From contig JAMXBD010000429.1 of the NCBI GenBank assembly GCA_024138025.1, forward strand, positions 310,001 through 374,000: 64,000 nt of DNA, given 5' to 3'. Position 1 is the stretch's first letter, and every line of letters starts with the position of its first letter. Origin of the DNA: Combretum micranthum. Its lineage: Eukaryota; Streptophyta; Magnoliopsida; Myrtales; Combretaceae. The position numbers and the translations under genes were made by a program. The notes under the pieces were generated by a model. It had not been told where the DNA came from. It made no database searches and saw only the letters and a program-made list of their open reading frames with translations. Positions 20,721-33,366 of this stretch are shown piece after piece.

Positions 20721-23700
20721 TAAGTAATCTATCTTACATGCATGAAAGGTTCTAGAGAAACCATTAGTGCTGAAGTTAAAGGCAATTACTTAGTTAGGTA
20801 TAGTAGTTGCAATGTTTGAGGTACTTTCAATAGTTTTCATGACTTATGTATACTCTCTCCTCATTCTAAAAAGAAGATTTGTCCGACTCTAATGCTAAGT
20901 GACTTTAACTCAACTGACATTTAAGTTTAATTCACACTCGAATAATATTGTAAGTTAATTGAGCTAAATTTTGTGAACATTGAGCTCAACCCAACTATCT
21001 TTAACCATACTTAAATAAATATCTATCATTAGTATAAGGTTACCAGGTATGGACTTGTTATATATAATATATATATATCCATCCCATCCTATGCTATTAC
21101 TTGAATTTTTTTTAAATGAACTGCAATTTATTAATGTCGACTTATTTATTATTATAATTATTGTTCCTTGCCGATGAACCTTATTTTATTAGTTTTAGGC
21201 TTACAGGATCACATAAAAAAAATCTGATGGCATCTAGAACCGTCAGTGAACCGAAAAGACAGGTGCGGAGCCCACCATAAATATACTTGAATGACACCTT
21301 TCACGAGTTATTTTCCCTGGGACCGGGAGATAAAGTCCTCTTTTGCTTAAATTGCAGAAACCAACGTCCTTATCCCTCAATTCTATGATACTTTTGTTCT
21401 TCCTGACACACAAATATTGCTAGTGGATCAACGCAATGAACATGACGCCCATAATTCGTTGTTGTCGATTAACATGCCAATAAAAAAATAATAAAAAAAA
21501 CCTTTTCATATTTTATTTTCAAAGTATAGACGTTTTAGTTTCGAGTCAATTCCAATTGTTTAATTTTGTTTGTATTTAAACCGTTTAATCAATTTATAAA
21601 TAAAAATATATAATTTTTATCTGTATTTATTTTTTTATAAACATTTATTTGAAAATGAGACGCTAAAACTATCCAAAAAAAAAAAAAAAAAAGATGAAAC
21701 CAACAAGGCCTTATTAGAAAAAGATAAGTATCATATTTTACATCTATATTTTATCTATTTTTATAATTAAAAAACCTAATTTGGATATCATAAATAATTT
21801 TTTAATATTTATAAGTACTGAATTGATACTTTTAAATTTAAATAGTTAATTCAAAATTAAGTAAAATTCAAGTATTAAATATTATATTTATCTATTAAAT
21901 ATATCATACCATTTTCTAAAATTATTATTGACTTTTTTATTTCTTAAATTAATGTTTCCCACAATTTACAATAAAAGTAACAAATAGAGAAAATTATGCA
22001 TTTATTTAGAAGATTGATTTACTGCTTCTTCATATAATTATGATAAACAGAGATAAATTCTATTAGAAATAAAAAATTGGAAACAACCTTAAACATTCAT
22101 AATTTGTATAGTCATCAATGATACATTATAACAATTAATATGGTCATAGCCAAAAATTTAAAATTAAGCCGTGATGAATATGATCGTAGCCATTCAAATT
22201 CCCCTCTCATGTTTTAATCATAAAAAAATAACTATAAATTAATTCAATATACATCAAAATTTTGTAACTTAGTTGGTACATGAAATACATATCTACTATC
22301 TTTGTAAAAAGAAAAATTACACAAATACAAATTGTATAAAAAAATTTACTAAATTACCATCTCTATATTGTATGATGGAGAAGTGATACAAAGTTTTATA
22401 AGTATATCTTATCTTAGAGGCAAGATATAATGACGCTATTTTGCAAAACTTTTGAAAATTACTGTATCACACAGGAGGTGTGTGATATAGGTTTGGGATT
22501 GTATCGCATGTTTAACAAGTGATTTACGTATAATTATACATGTATTACTCTTTGAACATGTAATATAGGTCCGAATTGTATCGCATATCAATGTGTAATA
22601 CACGTGCAAAGCCATGTATAATTTGAAAAAAAAAACAATGATAAACATATAATAAATTCTCATTACGGCTATGACGAAAGTATAAATTCCATTTCCATTC
22701 CGTTCCTTATATGGTAATTATCTTCTATTTTTCCTCTTTCCCTTTCTCTTTTTTTTTTTTATTTTTTACTTTTTCCGTATAAAGACCAGATTAAAAGATA
22801 AACATAGCACAAATAATGGGTCGCACATTTCCAAGAGCTCCACTACCAAACTTGATCTTTCACGCGTTTGTCCATCTGGACCCACATCAGCCCTAACTCA
22901 AATTTGTCGTTTTTTAGGCTTGACTTTAGCATAAAATTTATTTTGTTATGTTTTTACATGGTTTTAAGACTGGGAAATGAAAATATTCCATTATCTAAAA
23001 TTAGATCCAAAAGATTTTTTTTCGTGATTCGGTTCTTATCTTGGTATAATTTTCTTGTTCACTGGATCTTGATCGTTTGATATGTAGATGTAGATTTTAC
23101 TAAGAGTAAATATTCATTATTGAACTTGTTACAAATTTTATTTATATGATATAGATATCTCTACTTCTTTAAAAGATCAATTTTTTTTTTTTTTAAGATT
23201 AGCATCATAATCTATTACTAGTATGGAACACACTTCATACTGATCCACATAATATAAACAAGAAAAGAAAAGATGTATACAAATCATATTGTTAAGATTA
23301 TGATTTTGTGAATAATTTTGATATTATTTATTTTTCCCATATTGATATTTATTCAAAAATACAATGAAAAGAAAAATAAATTTCTCATTACAAGATAATG
23401 ATGTACAATAAATTGACTTTTAAAGAAAGAAATTTTACAATGGAAAATTGATAAGAAAATTATATAATTAGAGATGATGGTTTTTGTGATAAAAATTTAA
23501 TTTTCGAGATGAAAATTTTGCTTTTAAAACTTGGTTCTTTTATAATGTATAAAATATATATTTCTATTATTAACGCTTTACTTATCTAAACATGTTAACA
23601 AGAAAAAGATTTATTTTTCTAAATTAGATCAAATAGAACATCTGTTATTTAAATACAAGTTTTCTGGAAAATCTTTAATTACCTTTAGTTTCCATAGATA

Positions 23701-24194
23701 TCATTATTCTCAATTAGGAGATGAACACGACCCTAACTCTATTTTACTTTATATTGATTCTCCGTACCTTTTCTGGCAAATAAATTTATTGAAACTTAAA
23801 CTTTCTTTAAATTTTAACCTTATGTTAAAACATATGCCCCATTTCCTGCTTAATGAAAACTTCACATTTTGTCTTATTATTATTATTTTTTTTTATCAAT
23901 GGGATGTTAGTTAGTCCTATTCAATAACATAAATGATGGCAGCTGGATTCAGAAAAGAAATGTTAACATAAAATAATTGTATCTAATGATAAAGATAAGA
24001 TAGTTTTGTAATGGGTCACGTCAATTGTATCGTTTTGTTGAAGAGCCATTTTCTGTTTGCCTTTTATTTTGTTCCCTCTGATTCAGTAAGAATCCAAGCT
24101 TCGATCCCCATTTGCTCACTTGTTCTTGTATCTTAATTCTCATCCTCATGTCGCTAATGACGTTACAAAAAGAGTGTAATCCATGTGATCAAAG

Positions 24195-24269
<75 letters not shown>

Positions 24270-25130
24270 ATGGGGATTACAAATGCTAGATCATCGCAAA
24301 ATTATCTTGGAGATATTTCTGCAAAAACAAAAAGAAAAATCTATTTAATGATAAAACAATGATTACAATGATGTTTGGATATTCATCTATTATTTGAGAG
24401 ATAAGATGGTTAAGATAATTAGCATTGGATTTATTTAAATTATTTTATATAAATTAATGTGTTTTGCTATAACTAATAATAATTCCACATAAAGAGAATA
24501 ATCAATTTGATTTTTAATTATTTAATAATTTTTAGCATTGCATCCACTAGGTATTATAAATGCAGAAATAGTCAAAATCATGTGCTGAGATTATACATAA
24601 CATAAATAATTCTTGCCAACAAAAGAATTTTTTATAAAGTCCAATCAGCACTAATATTACACTTCATATTTCTATATATGTTTATTTTATACATAATCAT
24701 GAAGTAAACAAAATTAGATAGAAAATCAATCTTGTTATTGGCCAATTTATTCGCAACAAATGATTGGATATATTATTTTACATGAAATAACAATTAGGTA
24801 AATCAAGTTCTTGTTATTAGACTTTTACCTAAAATGATTTAATTTTAGTTACAATTAAATTAAGTTAATTAACAAAAAATATATAATTTCAAAGAATTTT
24901 CCAACTTGGTTAATAAAATTTAAAATTCTGAATTATACACGACGAGGTACGATATCTACCGGGTTTGACCACAATAAAAAGCGTAGCGTCACTGCCAAAT
25001 ATAAAAAATAATCTAAATTTAGTAAAAGAAATGTATCGAACCAGATCTTATTTATATAAAAATGAGTATTAGCATGTAGAGATCTGGTTCAAATTAGAAA
25101 TATTGAGTCCCATTACGAGAGAGACCCTCC
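20721..25130. other. AT-rich intergenic region
   Basis: No gene recognised over 4.4 kb. Contents: a probable degenerate copy of the ATCTGT-type MITE family at about 21526-21675, an imperfect repeat of about 77 bases at 22480-22590 ('attgtatcgcat' twice), many poly-A/T runs and a compound microsatellite at 24196-24271. The last few hundred bases presumably include the promoter of the interactor gene. Confidence 0.5.
24196..24271. repeat. Compound microsatellite (AAT)n(AAAT)n
   Basis: About 15 AAT units run directly into about 8 AAAT units with no interruption. This is a likely length-variable marker. Confidence 0.95.
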
Positions 25131-25132
25131 CT

Positions 25133-25134
<2 letters not shown>

Positions 25135-25174
<40 letters not shown>

Positions 25175-25175
25175 A
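25135..25175 (+). repeat. (CT)n tract upstream of the interactor gene
   Basis: An almost pure CT run starts a 300-base pyrimidine-rich leader (25135-25440) of the interactor gene. Such CT-rich tracts are common at plant transcription starts and 5' UTRs; whether it lies in the promoter or the mRNA cannot be told. Confidence 0.8.
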
Positions 25176-25439
25176 AATACAAACAGATACAAAACAGCTA
25201 TTCAACCTTTTCTCTTCCTTGATCTCTACCTGTTTCTCTCTCTATCTTTCTCTTTCTCTCTCGCTCGTTCTCTTTCTCTCTCTTCTCTCTTTCTCTACCT
25301 TCGCCATTCTCTTCCCCCGGAATCGCTCGCTTTCAAACCCTAACGTCAACCTGCATTGTCCTCTCTCTCTTTCTCCTCGCTGTGATTCACTCGTCTCTGA
25401 TCTCTCTTTCCGCTACCGACATTCGCGCGTCTCCGATCC

Positions 25440-25631
25440 GTAAGTTCAGCTTCACGATCTCATTACGATCTTAATAGCATTTCAATTACGTATCCTACTA
25501 TTCTTGATTGATTCAATTATATCTTCGTGATTGCTTGCTGTGCCGTAGTGTTGGATTAATTAACTTATTTTTTTAGATTTTGCAGTTTAAGTAATTATTT
25601 CATTTTCGTTGTCTGTTTTTTTTTCCGGTAG
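25440..25631 (+). other. Predicted 5'-UTR intron of the interactor gene
   Basis: A strong donor GTAAGT at 25440 follows a pyrimidine-rich leader. A T-rich tract and an acceptor TAG end at 25631, 24 bases before the ATG. The interval is AT-rich, unlike the flanking leader. Leader introns of this kind often raise expression in plants (general knowledge, not shown here). Confidence 0.65.
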
Positions 25632-25655
25632 ATAGATCGTTACGGCGTCTGCATA

Positions 25656-28600
25656 ATGACTGGTGACGTTGAGTTTAATGGCGATGTTAAGGTTAATGGC
25701 GAGGTTCAGGTTAACAATGAGTTTGTGGTTAAAGAGGTTATGTCGGTGAGTGATAAAACGGAGGAGAAGTACGGTTTGGATAGAAGTGTCAATGGAGATC
25801 TGCAATTAAGCGGTGTTGATCATTGCAATTGCTGTACGTGCTGCGGCGAGGGGGACTTTAAATCCAATGGTTTGGTAGTGAATGGGGAGGGGAAGAAGGA
25901 TGGGACTGATGGTAGTTATGTGTTTCTTAATAGCGGCGATGCCGAGGTTGATGTCTGTGGTGAGTGCGGGAGAGATTCGATTAAGGTGGATCTTGTCGAG
26001 AAGAAGGGATCAGGTGATGTGTTGCAACTGAAAGAACCAGCCGAACTGGCTGTTGATTGTGAGAATGGCTGTTGCAGTGTGGATGGATTGGTGGTTGCAG
26101 AGAGTGGTCCTGTTGTTGAGGGGAGCAAGATGATTGATGGCAATGATGTGGACCCGGTGGCGGAGGTTAGAGGTGAGCATTTATCGGATGAGGTTGAATT
26201 TGAAACTAATGGAGAGATTGTATCAGAGGTATTGAATAAGGACAATGGTTCAATTGTGGAGGTAGAATCAGAGAACAATGCTGTTACTAGAGATAGGAAC
26301 ATTCCGCTTGAAAATTCTGGAGTTGGGGGATCCGTTTCTAACTTTGAGAATGTCAAGGGCAAGATTGTGGTTCTGGATCCAGAGAGCAATGTTGCTGAGG
26401 AAAAGAAAGATTGTGATGTTGACGAAAAGGAGGATAAAAAGGAGATTGAAGCTGGCAACCAAGAAACTGATATTAGAGAGAATGGTTACACTCACAATGG
26501 AAACCATGTTTCAGACGGTGCTGAGACTGTTGAAGCTTCAGATATTGAATTTGTTGCGGTTAAAATGGTGGAGATTGAACCCACTACAAGGGAGCATCAT
26601 TATGTTGATGAGCAATCTAAAGAAGAGTCCTTTGAGGCTGCAGGGGATAATCTTGAGTCTAGCTTGGGAAGGGTTGGAGCTGCTGAACCTGATCGTGAGT
26701 CTGAAGTTCCGCTGGCTGCCCCATCAAAATCTGCTGTGCCTGAGGAGGACCAGAATTTGAAATCTATGATCACGGAGTCTCTGGAATCAGAGCCTTGTAT
26801 AACTGTTTATAAGAATAGCAATGGGGTTGTAGAGACCAAGGATAGTGAACTTGGTGTGGAAGTGGTTGTCAAAGACACTGCTGTGTCAGAGCCTTGTGCA
26901 GTGGACCATAAGAATGATAATGGGGTTGTGGTGAATGGGAATGGTGAATTGGTTGTAGATGTGGCTATTAAAGAGTCAGCTGAGTCAGAGCCTTGTGTAT
27001 CAGACAATAAGAATGATAATGGGGTTGTAAAGAATGAGAATAATGAATTGGGTGTAGATATGGCTGTTAAAGAGAATGGGGAGCCTGAAATGAGCTTCAC
27101 TGAAAATTTGAACTTAGTATGTGAAAATCCATCAACAGAGCTGACTCAATTTTCTTCAAATGGACCAACTGGGGACCTTGCCAATCATCCTGGTCAGATT
27201 GCTGGAACTACTTCATTTCCTGAGGTTGGCAAGCCATATGAAGTGACCTTGGATGGTCCTTTATCCAATGAAAAGAAGGATGACTTGCCAAGTCAACCTT
27301 CTGTTGATACTGTTTGTGAAATCAATGCCAGAACTGGAGATTTAGTAGATGGTGGCAAAGGGGCTGCTGAGAACGGTGAGTACCACCCTATTACAAAGAT
27401 TAATTCGTCATCATGGGCTGATGCATGTTCTTCAGATGATGAAAATGCTGAACCAGCTACTGAAATGGCAAGGGATGATGAAAATGCTGAACCAGCTACT
27501 GAAATGGCAAGGGATGATGAAAATGCTGAACCAGCTACTGAAACGGAAAGAAGTAGTGGTGAGGAAGAGCAGAAACTTGTCTCTCATTGTGTAGCTGCAG
27601 AGACAGCAAGTACAAAAGAGACTTTCATTGCCACAGAGGAGACAAGGTTGATTTCCAGTGCTATTGATGTGAGGTCTGTAACTGAGATATGTTTTGGCTC
27701 TCTCAGGCCTGAGGAGATATTTTCTTCTCCAAGCGAAGACACTGGTGCAGGATCAGGATCTTCAGAGGCAATCTGTAACTCTGCTAGTGGTCAAACTCTT
27801 TCAGTCAACATGCCTCACACTAATGAAGAGCTGCAAGTGAAGGTGCAGGAAGTACCTTTCAGTGGTAATGATGGAGGCCAAGTTTGTGAACAGGTTGCTG
27901 CCTCTATAAATAAGAGTGACAAGCAAGCTAATGACAAGGGCAGTGATGAAATGCCAATAGATCAAAAAGCTAAGGTGGCTGACAGTGTGCTTAATGATGA
28001 AAGACCTTGTAATGAGACTGTTTCAGCAGAAGTTCCTAATATTGAAGCTTCAGAAGGCAAAAATGCAAGTTCAGGGACGGAGAAGAAAAGATTATTTAAT
28101 TTTCTTGTGAGGTTTCCAAGACAAGATGATGGAAGTTTGAAGGAACAAATAAATCAAGCCCATTCTCTAGTTGCTCAAAAAACTGAAATCCGAGACGCCA
28201 TTAGAACTGAAATCCGGGATCAAAGGGTCTGAACACTTTTTTCTTTTCCCCTTTCCTTTTTATTATTTATCTCTACCATATTAATCTGATGATGTGTAAT
28301 GCTATAAATTCTTAGGTTGCTTACAAGGACGCTTCGGACAAACTTAAAGCTGCCACATTAGAAGAGCGGGCTGCGTGGGACCTGTTTAAGCAAAAACGAA
28401 ATGAGATAGAATCTCTTCAATTATCCATCAACAAAGCAAAAGATTCAGTCTCCATTGATGATATTCGTGAAAAGGTAAGGAGTCCTCCATGCTCTTTTGG
28501 GGTAGGAAGGGGAGAGGGGATAGTGTTAAAGTTTACTGCCATAAAGACAGACATCCTAATTGATTCAAATAGGACATTGGACTAATATATCTATTTTAGC

Positions 28601-30583
28601 ACTGATAATAGTTCATTGACCTCACACACTTTTGATGCTTGTGCAGATTAATTACTTGAATCGCATAATACAAATTGGTGGTATTTCCTTGAAAGAAGAA
28701 AAGCAGATACTCAATGAGATAAAGCCATTGGAGAAACGGTTGCGTGAGCATCGAGTGTCTACGGTAAGCGTGAAAGATGAACCTAAGCCTGATGTGGATC
28801 AGAAAGAGCAAAATGAAGAGCAAATGAAGGTATGCTGCAAAGCATTTTCTTTCTGTTGTTGGATTCTTATGTATTTATTTATTTTTTTAATTACATTTAA
28901 ACTAATCCGAAGGATCCTATAAACCAAGAACTTCTAATCTCTTCAAAGTCATGCCTAGAATCTCTCATCTTCCACTAGAATAGCATTAGGTGTTTGATAC
29001 CATGATCATTCTGCAGTGCTTGCGAAAGGAAATAGAATCACTTAAAGAAAAAGCTCTGAAAGCCAAAGCTGCTGTTGCTGCTGCTAAGTCAAAACACAGC
29101 GATGAAAATGAGAAGCTTCGTCAATTACAAGCTCAATTTAAAGATGCTGACGAAGTTCGGCAAAATGCTTACATGCGGTTGCAAAATTTAAAGAGCCAAG
29201 CGTATGAGAAGGTATGTGATTTGGATCAGTGGGAGTTTCCATGTATCAGCACTGTTGTTTAGTTTAATTTGACAGGCAACTTGTAGAAGTAATAATATTC
29301 ACATGACTGTTTATTATATTATATCTGCAGAACAAATATTTCTGGAGGTACAGGAATGAAGTCCAAGAGTCTAATGAATTGGCATCTAAAGGAGATCTCC
29401 GGGGACTCTCTCAATTATGCCTTGAACGAGTAAGTACATATATTATTAATACCACTACTCCTCCTCCTTCTCCTCCTCCTACCAGTACTACACCCTGCCC
29501 TGCTTAAAAGGCTCTGACTTTCAACTTATGAGTCTATGTCCTTAGGTGGAAGACTTCATGAAGTCATGGAATGAGAATGATCAATTCAGGGAAGAGTACA
29601 TTAAAGCCAATGAACGAAACACGCTTAGGAGACTGAGGACCAAAGATGGGCGCTCACTTGGGCCTGATGAAGAGCCACCAGTGCTCCCTGTCTCTGTGAA
29701 TGAAAAGGGAGCCAAAGAAATCACCATGCCTGCACCTCCAAGCCGGGATCGAGATATTGAAGCCACAGCTGTTGAAGTTGCGCCTGCAGCTGATGAATTA
29801 CCTGTGAAACCCAAAGATCAAAAAAAGAAGAGTGCTAAAAGCAAAAATCCTGCCAAATCCATTCCTCAAGTGGAGGTAACTGTTTCAGGCAGAGATGAGA
29901 TTGATGAGGTTGTTGAAGAAGAGCCCAAGCAATCAAAGGAGGAAGAAGAGCTGATTAGGAAAGCAGAGAAATTGAGAAAGGAAGAAGAAGAGGCCAGGTT
30001 AAAGGAACAAAGGCGGCTGGAGGAAAAAAGCAAAGCTAAGGAGGCACTTGAACGAAAGAAACGAAACGCTGAGAAGGCACAAGCCCGGGCAGCATTGAGA
30101 GCACAGAAGGAAGCTGAACAGAAGGAAAAGGTTTGTGGCTTATCATCAGGGGTTTTAATGTGTCTGTTTTATTGTCATCAAGTTTTTCTTCAGTTGCACT
30201 AAATAGCCATAATATCACCTTTATGTTCTTGACACGGTGATGTCAACTGCATTCAGGAAAGGGAGAAAAGGGCCAAGAAAAAGGAGAAAAAGAAGTTGTC
30301 CGGTGCCTTTCCGACAGATGCTAACAAAGGGGGAGAATCTGCTCCACAAGTAGAAGCACCAGTCGAAACTCCTGTAGAGCCTGACACCAGAGAAGAACCT
30401 GTAACAAGCTCAAAGAAGCCTAAAAGACCATCACATTTTGTGAAGGTAACCAAAGTCAATTCAATTCCTCCTCCACTTCGCAACCGAGGCAAGAGGAAGA
30501 TGCAACCATGGATGTGGGTTCTCTTAATAGCTCTGCTTTTCCTTGCCTTGTTTGCGATAGGCAATGGCTGGCTTCTCTTCTAA
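25656..30583 (+). CDS. Proton pump-interactor-like protein, long form
   Basis: Seven coding exons: 25656-28226, 28316-28474, 28647-28829, 29017-29211, 29331-29429, 29546-30130, 30257-30583. All junctions are GT-AG and in phase 0, giving 1372 residues. The conserved proton pump-interactor core begins near residue 808 (FNFLVRFPRQDDGSL) and runs through coiled-coil exons to about 1110 (FWRYRNEV, GDLRGLSQLCLERV). A Lys/Glu-rich coiled coil follows (about 1195-1264), then a basic stretch and a single C-terminal membrane anchor (about 1350-1370, WVLLIALLFLALFAIG). In Arabidopsis, PPI1 binds the regulatory tail of the plasma-membrane H+-ATPase and is ER/plasma-membrane associated through such a tail. 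Here about 800 acidic, repeat-bearing residues precede the core, so the protein is about twice PPI1's usual length. Family assignment is firm; the role of the N-terminus is unknown. Confidence 0.93.
26787..27083 (+). repeat. Three 33-residue repeats in the interactor N-terminus
   Basis: Units start at codons 378, 411 and 444 with SEPC, followed by a KN-x-NGVV motif, then EL-x-V-(D/E)-(V/M) and a K(D/E) ending. Units two and three share KNDNGVV exactly; unit one is more diverged. The spacing is exactly 99 bases. The repeats are acidic and have no recognised domain. Confidence 0.8.
27435..27551 (+). repeat. In-frame 39-bp minisatellite in coding exon 1
   Basis: Three head-to-tail 39-base units encode DDENAEPATEMAR. 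The first two are identical at DNA level; the third changes only at its end (ETER). Being a multiple of three, the array can grow or shrink without breaking the frame. Confidence 0.95.
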
Positions 30584-31261
30584 TACAAGGCCCGAAAAAA
30601 AGATCATTTTTTCCTGAGGTATCTAAAATTGCTTCACATTAAGGCTTGATGGGGACATTCCCTGCTTACACACACACACATATATATTATATATATAAGA
30701 GATAACGTTATATGATTCTTTCTAATTTGTGAGAAGGTTTTTTTAGCTTATTTTCTGTCTCTTACTAAGTGGTTTTTGTTCAAATTTAGATCGATTGTGT
30801 TGTTTATGCTCATACAGACATGAACAAAGATGATTGCTTCCATTTAGTATTGGTAATAAGCTAATAATTTAGCACCTTTTTCATCCTCATCTTCTCTCTC
30901 CCTCCCTCTATCTCTCCCCTTTTGTCTTTTATTCGCATTGATAGTCATGGGTTGTACATATATCTCGTAAGAATTTTACCACTTCCTGATTATAGAAATC
31001 TGTTTATTCCCTCCAAGGGCTCTTTTAGTAAGGTAGTAAGGTCTCAGAAAAATGAATATGTCACGTTTTGTAATATTTGATAGGACAATTTATCTGAAAA
31101 AAGAGTTTATTAAAAAGAAGCATTAATTTTATGGCTTTGCAATAGAACAAGGTTTCCTATTTAGCTTTTGAGGGAACAATTTTATTCTGCATCACCGATT
31201 CCAACCCTTGTGACAATGTCAGTTCGGCAAACTTCAAACCATTGTAACATATTCTTATTTC
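30584..31261. other. Intergenic between convergent genes
   Basis: The 3' UTRs of the + strand interactor gene and the - strand DC1 gene must end in this 678-base gap. It holds a (CA)n/(TA)n tract at about 30669-30700 and a CT-rich stretch at 30892-30915. No clear polyadenylation signal is assigned. Confidence 0.6.
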
Positions 31262-32343
31262 TTATTCATCTCTGCTCTTTCTACTATAGCATCTCCCTTT
31301 ACCGATGTTTTGAACGATTGCTTGCCCTATTCCTTCCCCAATTCCTTCAAGCAGCCCCTCAATGAATCCAATCACGGCCAGTGATGCTAATCGAGCTGCC
31401 TTGCCTAGAACGCTTGGTTTTTCATCGCCCTTGATTCCGTTGTCATAAAGTCCATTGACAATGCGTTTTGCACAAACTGCATGAAGATGGTAATCACAAT
31501 CTGTACATCTGTATACTCGACCGGATCGTTTCCTCTTGCATTCTCCACAGGTAAAAGCAGAATTATTACCTTGCCAACTCACGGGAAGAAGTTTAAGAGC
31601 ATGCGGATGAGTTGGGAAAGTAAGCTCTTCTGGAAGCATTGCGCAGCAGGGGTGCATCTGAAAATTACAAGCCTTGCACTGGAAAGAATACCCTTTAACA
31701 GCCTTTCCACAAATATCGCACTTCGATTTTCCACTGTTCGCTGATGAAAAGCAATAAGAACATGTCAATATCTCAATACCTTGAAATTGTTACTCCATCC
31801 AAAATGAACTTTTATACATCAATCTACAGATTACTCAATATATATCTACACGGTACTTGTGCTAAGGACATGACAACACTAGTTTACCAAGAAATCTCGC
31901 GTGAAGGGCTTAGATTTAGGATCAAAGGTTGCATATATATGAATACCTGGTTTAAGATTGAAAGATAGTTGGTGCTGATAATGGAATGGATGATTCTTTA
32001 GAGAAGGAGGAGCAGAGGCACAAAAGTCATGCAGCTGAAAATCACATGGTTGGCACGAAAACCGCCTTCCCGCACCGTGTTCCTTGCAACCGACGCAAGT
32101 AAACAGATCGGCGAGATTAATTTTTGACAAGGGATGCTCCGGGTGGCTTTGGTGAATGATTTCTTCTCCATATAATAGCTGAGGAGATGTTGGAAAATCT
32201 ATATGAGAGAAGTTACCAGCTGCTGTAGTTGTTTTTGGAGGAGGAAGTGAGGGTTGTTCCATTGATTGAGACCCCTTGAATGTGAATGTCTTGGATTTCA
32301 TCATGGATTTGGCTCTCACCATGTTGGTGTTTTTGGCATCCAT
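31262..32343 (-). CDS. DC1-domain (C1-like, cysteine/histidine-rich) protein
   Basis: Two exons on the - strand, 32343-31947 and 31740-31262, with GT-AG intron 31946-31741, giving 291 residues. The ATG at 32343 (MDAKNTNM) has A at -3 and G at +4; the frame extends upstream without another ATG. Three C1-like modules are visible: CVGCKEHGAGRRFSCQPCDF with LHDFC in exon 1; CDICGKAVKGYSFQCKACNF with MHPCC and CGECKRKRSGRVYRCTDCDY with LHAVC in exon 2. The splice joins codons cleanly inside the second module. The C-terminus is a Gly/Ile-rich amphipathic stretch (LLEGIGEGIGQAIVQNIG). DC1 modules bind zinc; plant members are often linked to stress or defence signalling, but the specific role here is unknown. 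The gene is tail-to-tail with the interactor gene. Confidence 0.9.
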
Positions 32344-33366
32344 ATTCACTCTCTCTTTTTCTTCCCTTTGGCTAGAGTGGTACAAATGGCCAGATTAGTG
32401 GAGAATATTTATGCTGATAAAAGATGTGGTAGTGGTACTGTTTGCAAAACCATGAATAAAGGAGGATGCTAGTAACTGTAAGGCACTAGCTTGAGATTTC
32501 CATGCATGTGCAAATATTACTATCATCTACTTTAAGAAATAATACAAGGACGTAAGAAACTTCGTGGGATCTATGATTGCATTTATTCTGATATTGTCCT
32601 AGTGAATTAATCATGCGTTGAATGGAATTATATTGATGTCACTAACTAATCCGAATGTCTATACCAATTTCATCTATTAGCTTTACATTTGCATTCTGTA
32701 ATATATGATCGGGTATATTATGGTGCATAGTTGATAACATATATTATAGATTATATATGTACTTATAACATGTATTATAAGATATGTGATATATATTATA
32801 GTATGCATATATACATATATATATATTAATTATATTAGGCTATTACAATTAAAGTATACCCTAGCGTGTAATAATGAGATGATAAGGGTAGGATAATTAT
32901 TTAGGATATAATATGTCGAAGAAGTGGTGTGTTACTGTGAATAAATCTTTTACCTTTTATACAACTGGATGTGGTTGTATTTTAAAATTCATATTTATTA
33001 GCTAAAACGTATTGTTAGACATACATAACCCACATATATAATGTAGCTAAAAGTGATATGTTACTAAATTTCATAACCTGTCTGTGTCCTAGTGATCTAC
33101 AGAGGTGCACAAATCTGGCATCCATCCGGAGCCCCACTTATTGCATGGGCATCGCTTTCATCATTTAAACTCTCATAAATAACTAATATGGTACGTATAG
33201 GAGTTAGCTCTCAAAATCTAGTGACCTAAAGAATTCAATACTGTTCCTATAAACATACGAGCGATTTAACAACAATTAAACGTGGGGAAGTGGGGATCAT
33301 ACATCTCTCTAATGAGAGATGTGCAAGTGGGTTAAATGAGGGGAGGGAATCATACATCCATATAGA
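32344..33366. other. Upstream region of the DC1 gene, then intergenic
   Basis: Should hold the DC1 promoter (- strand, just right of 32343). A pyrimidine-rich leader (plus strand 'ctctctctttttcttccctt' is purine-rich on -) is visible. TA-rich tracts fill 32705-32830. No other feature recognised. Confidence 0.5.

Noticed and set aside
22436..22663. 75-codon - strand frame and a repeat of about 77 bases near 22480-22590
   Set aside because: The repeat (attgtatcgcat twice) has only two poor units. The frame depends on AT-rich composition and is unrecognised.
25219..25443. 74-codon frame in the pyrimidine-rich leader before the interactor ATG
   Set aside because: It is a Leu/Ser run made by CT repeats and ends at the leader intron donor. 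No protein character; best read as 5' UTR.
26278..26760. 160-codon frame overlapping the interactor exon
   Set aside because: A shadow in another frame of a highly biased coding exon. The in-phase frame has clear homology and correct splice junctions.
32344..32385. Upstream extension of the DC1 frame
   Set aside because: The frame is open to 32385 but the first codon there is TTG. The ATG at 32343 has good context and gives the expected protein.
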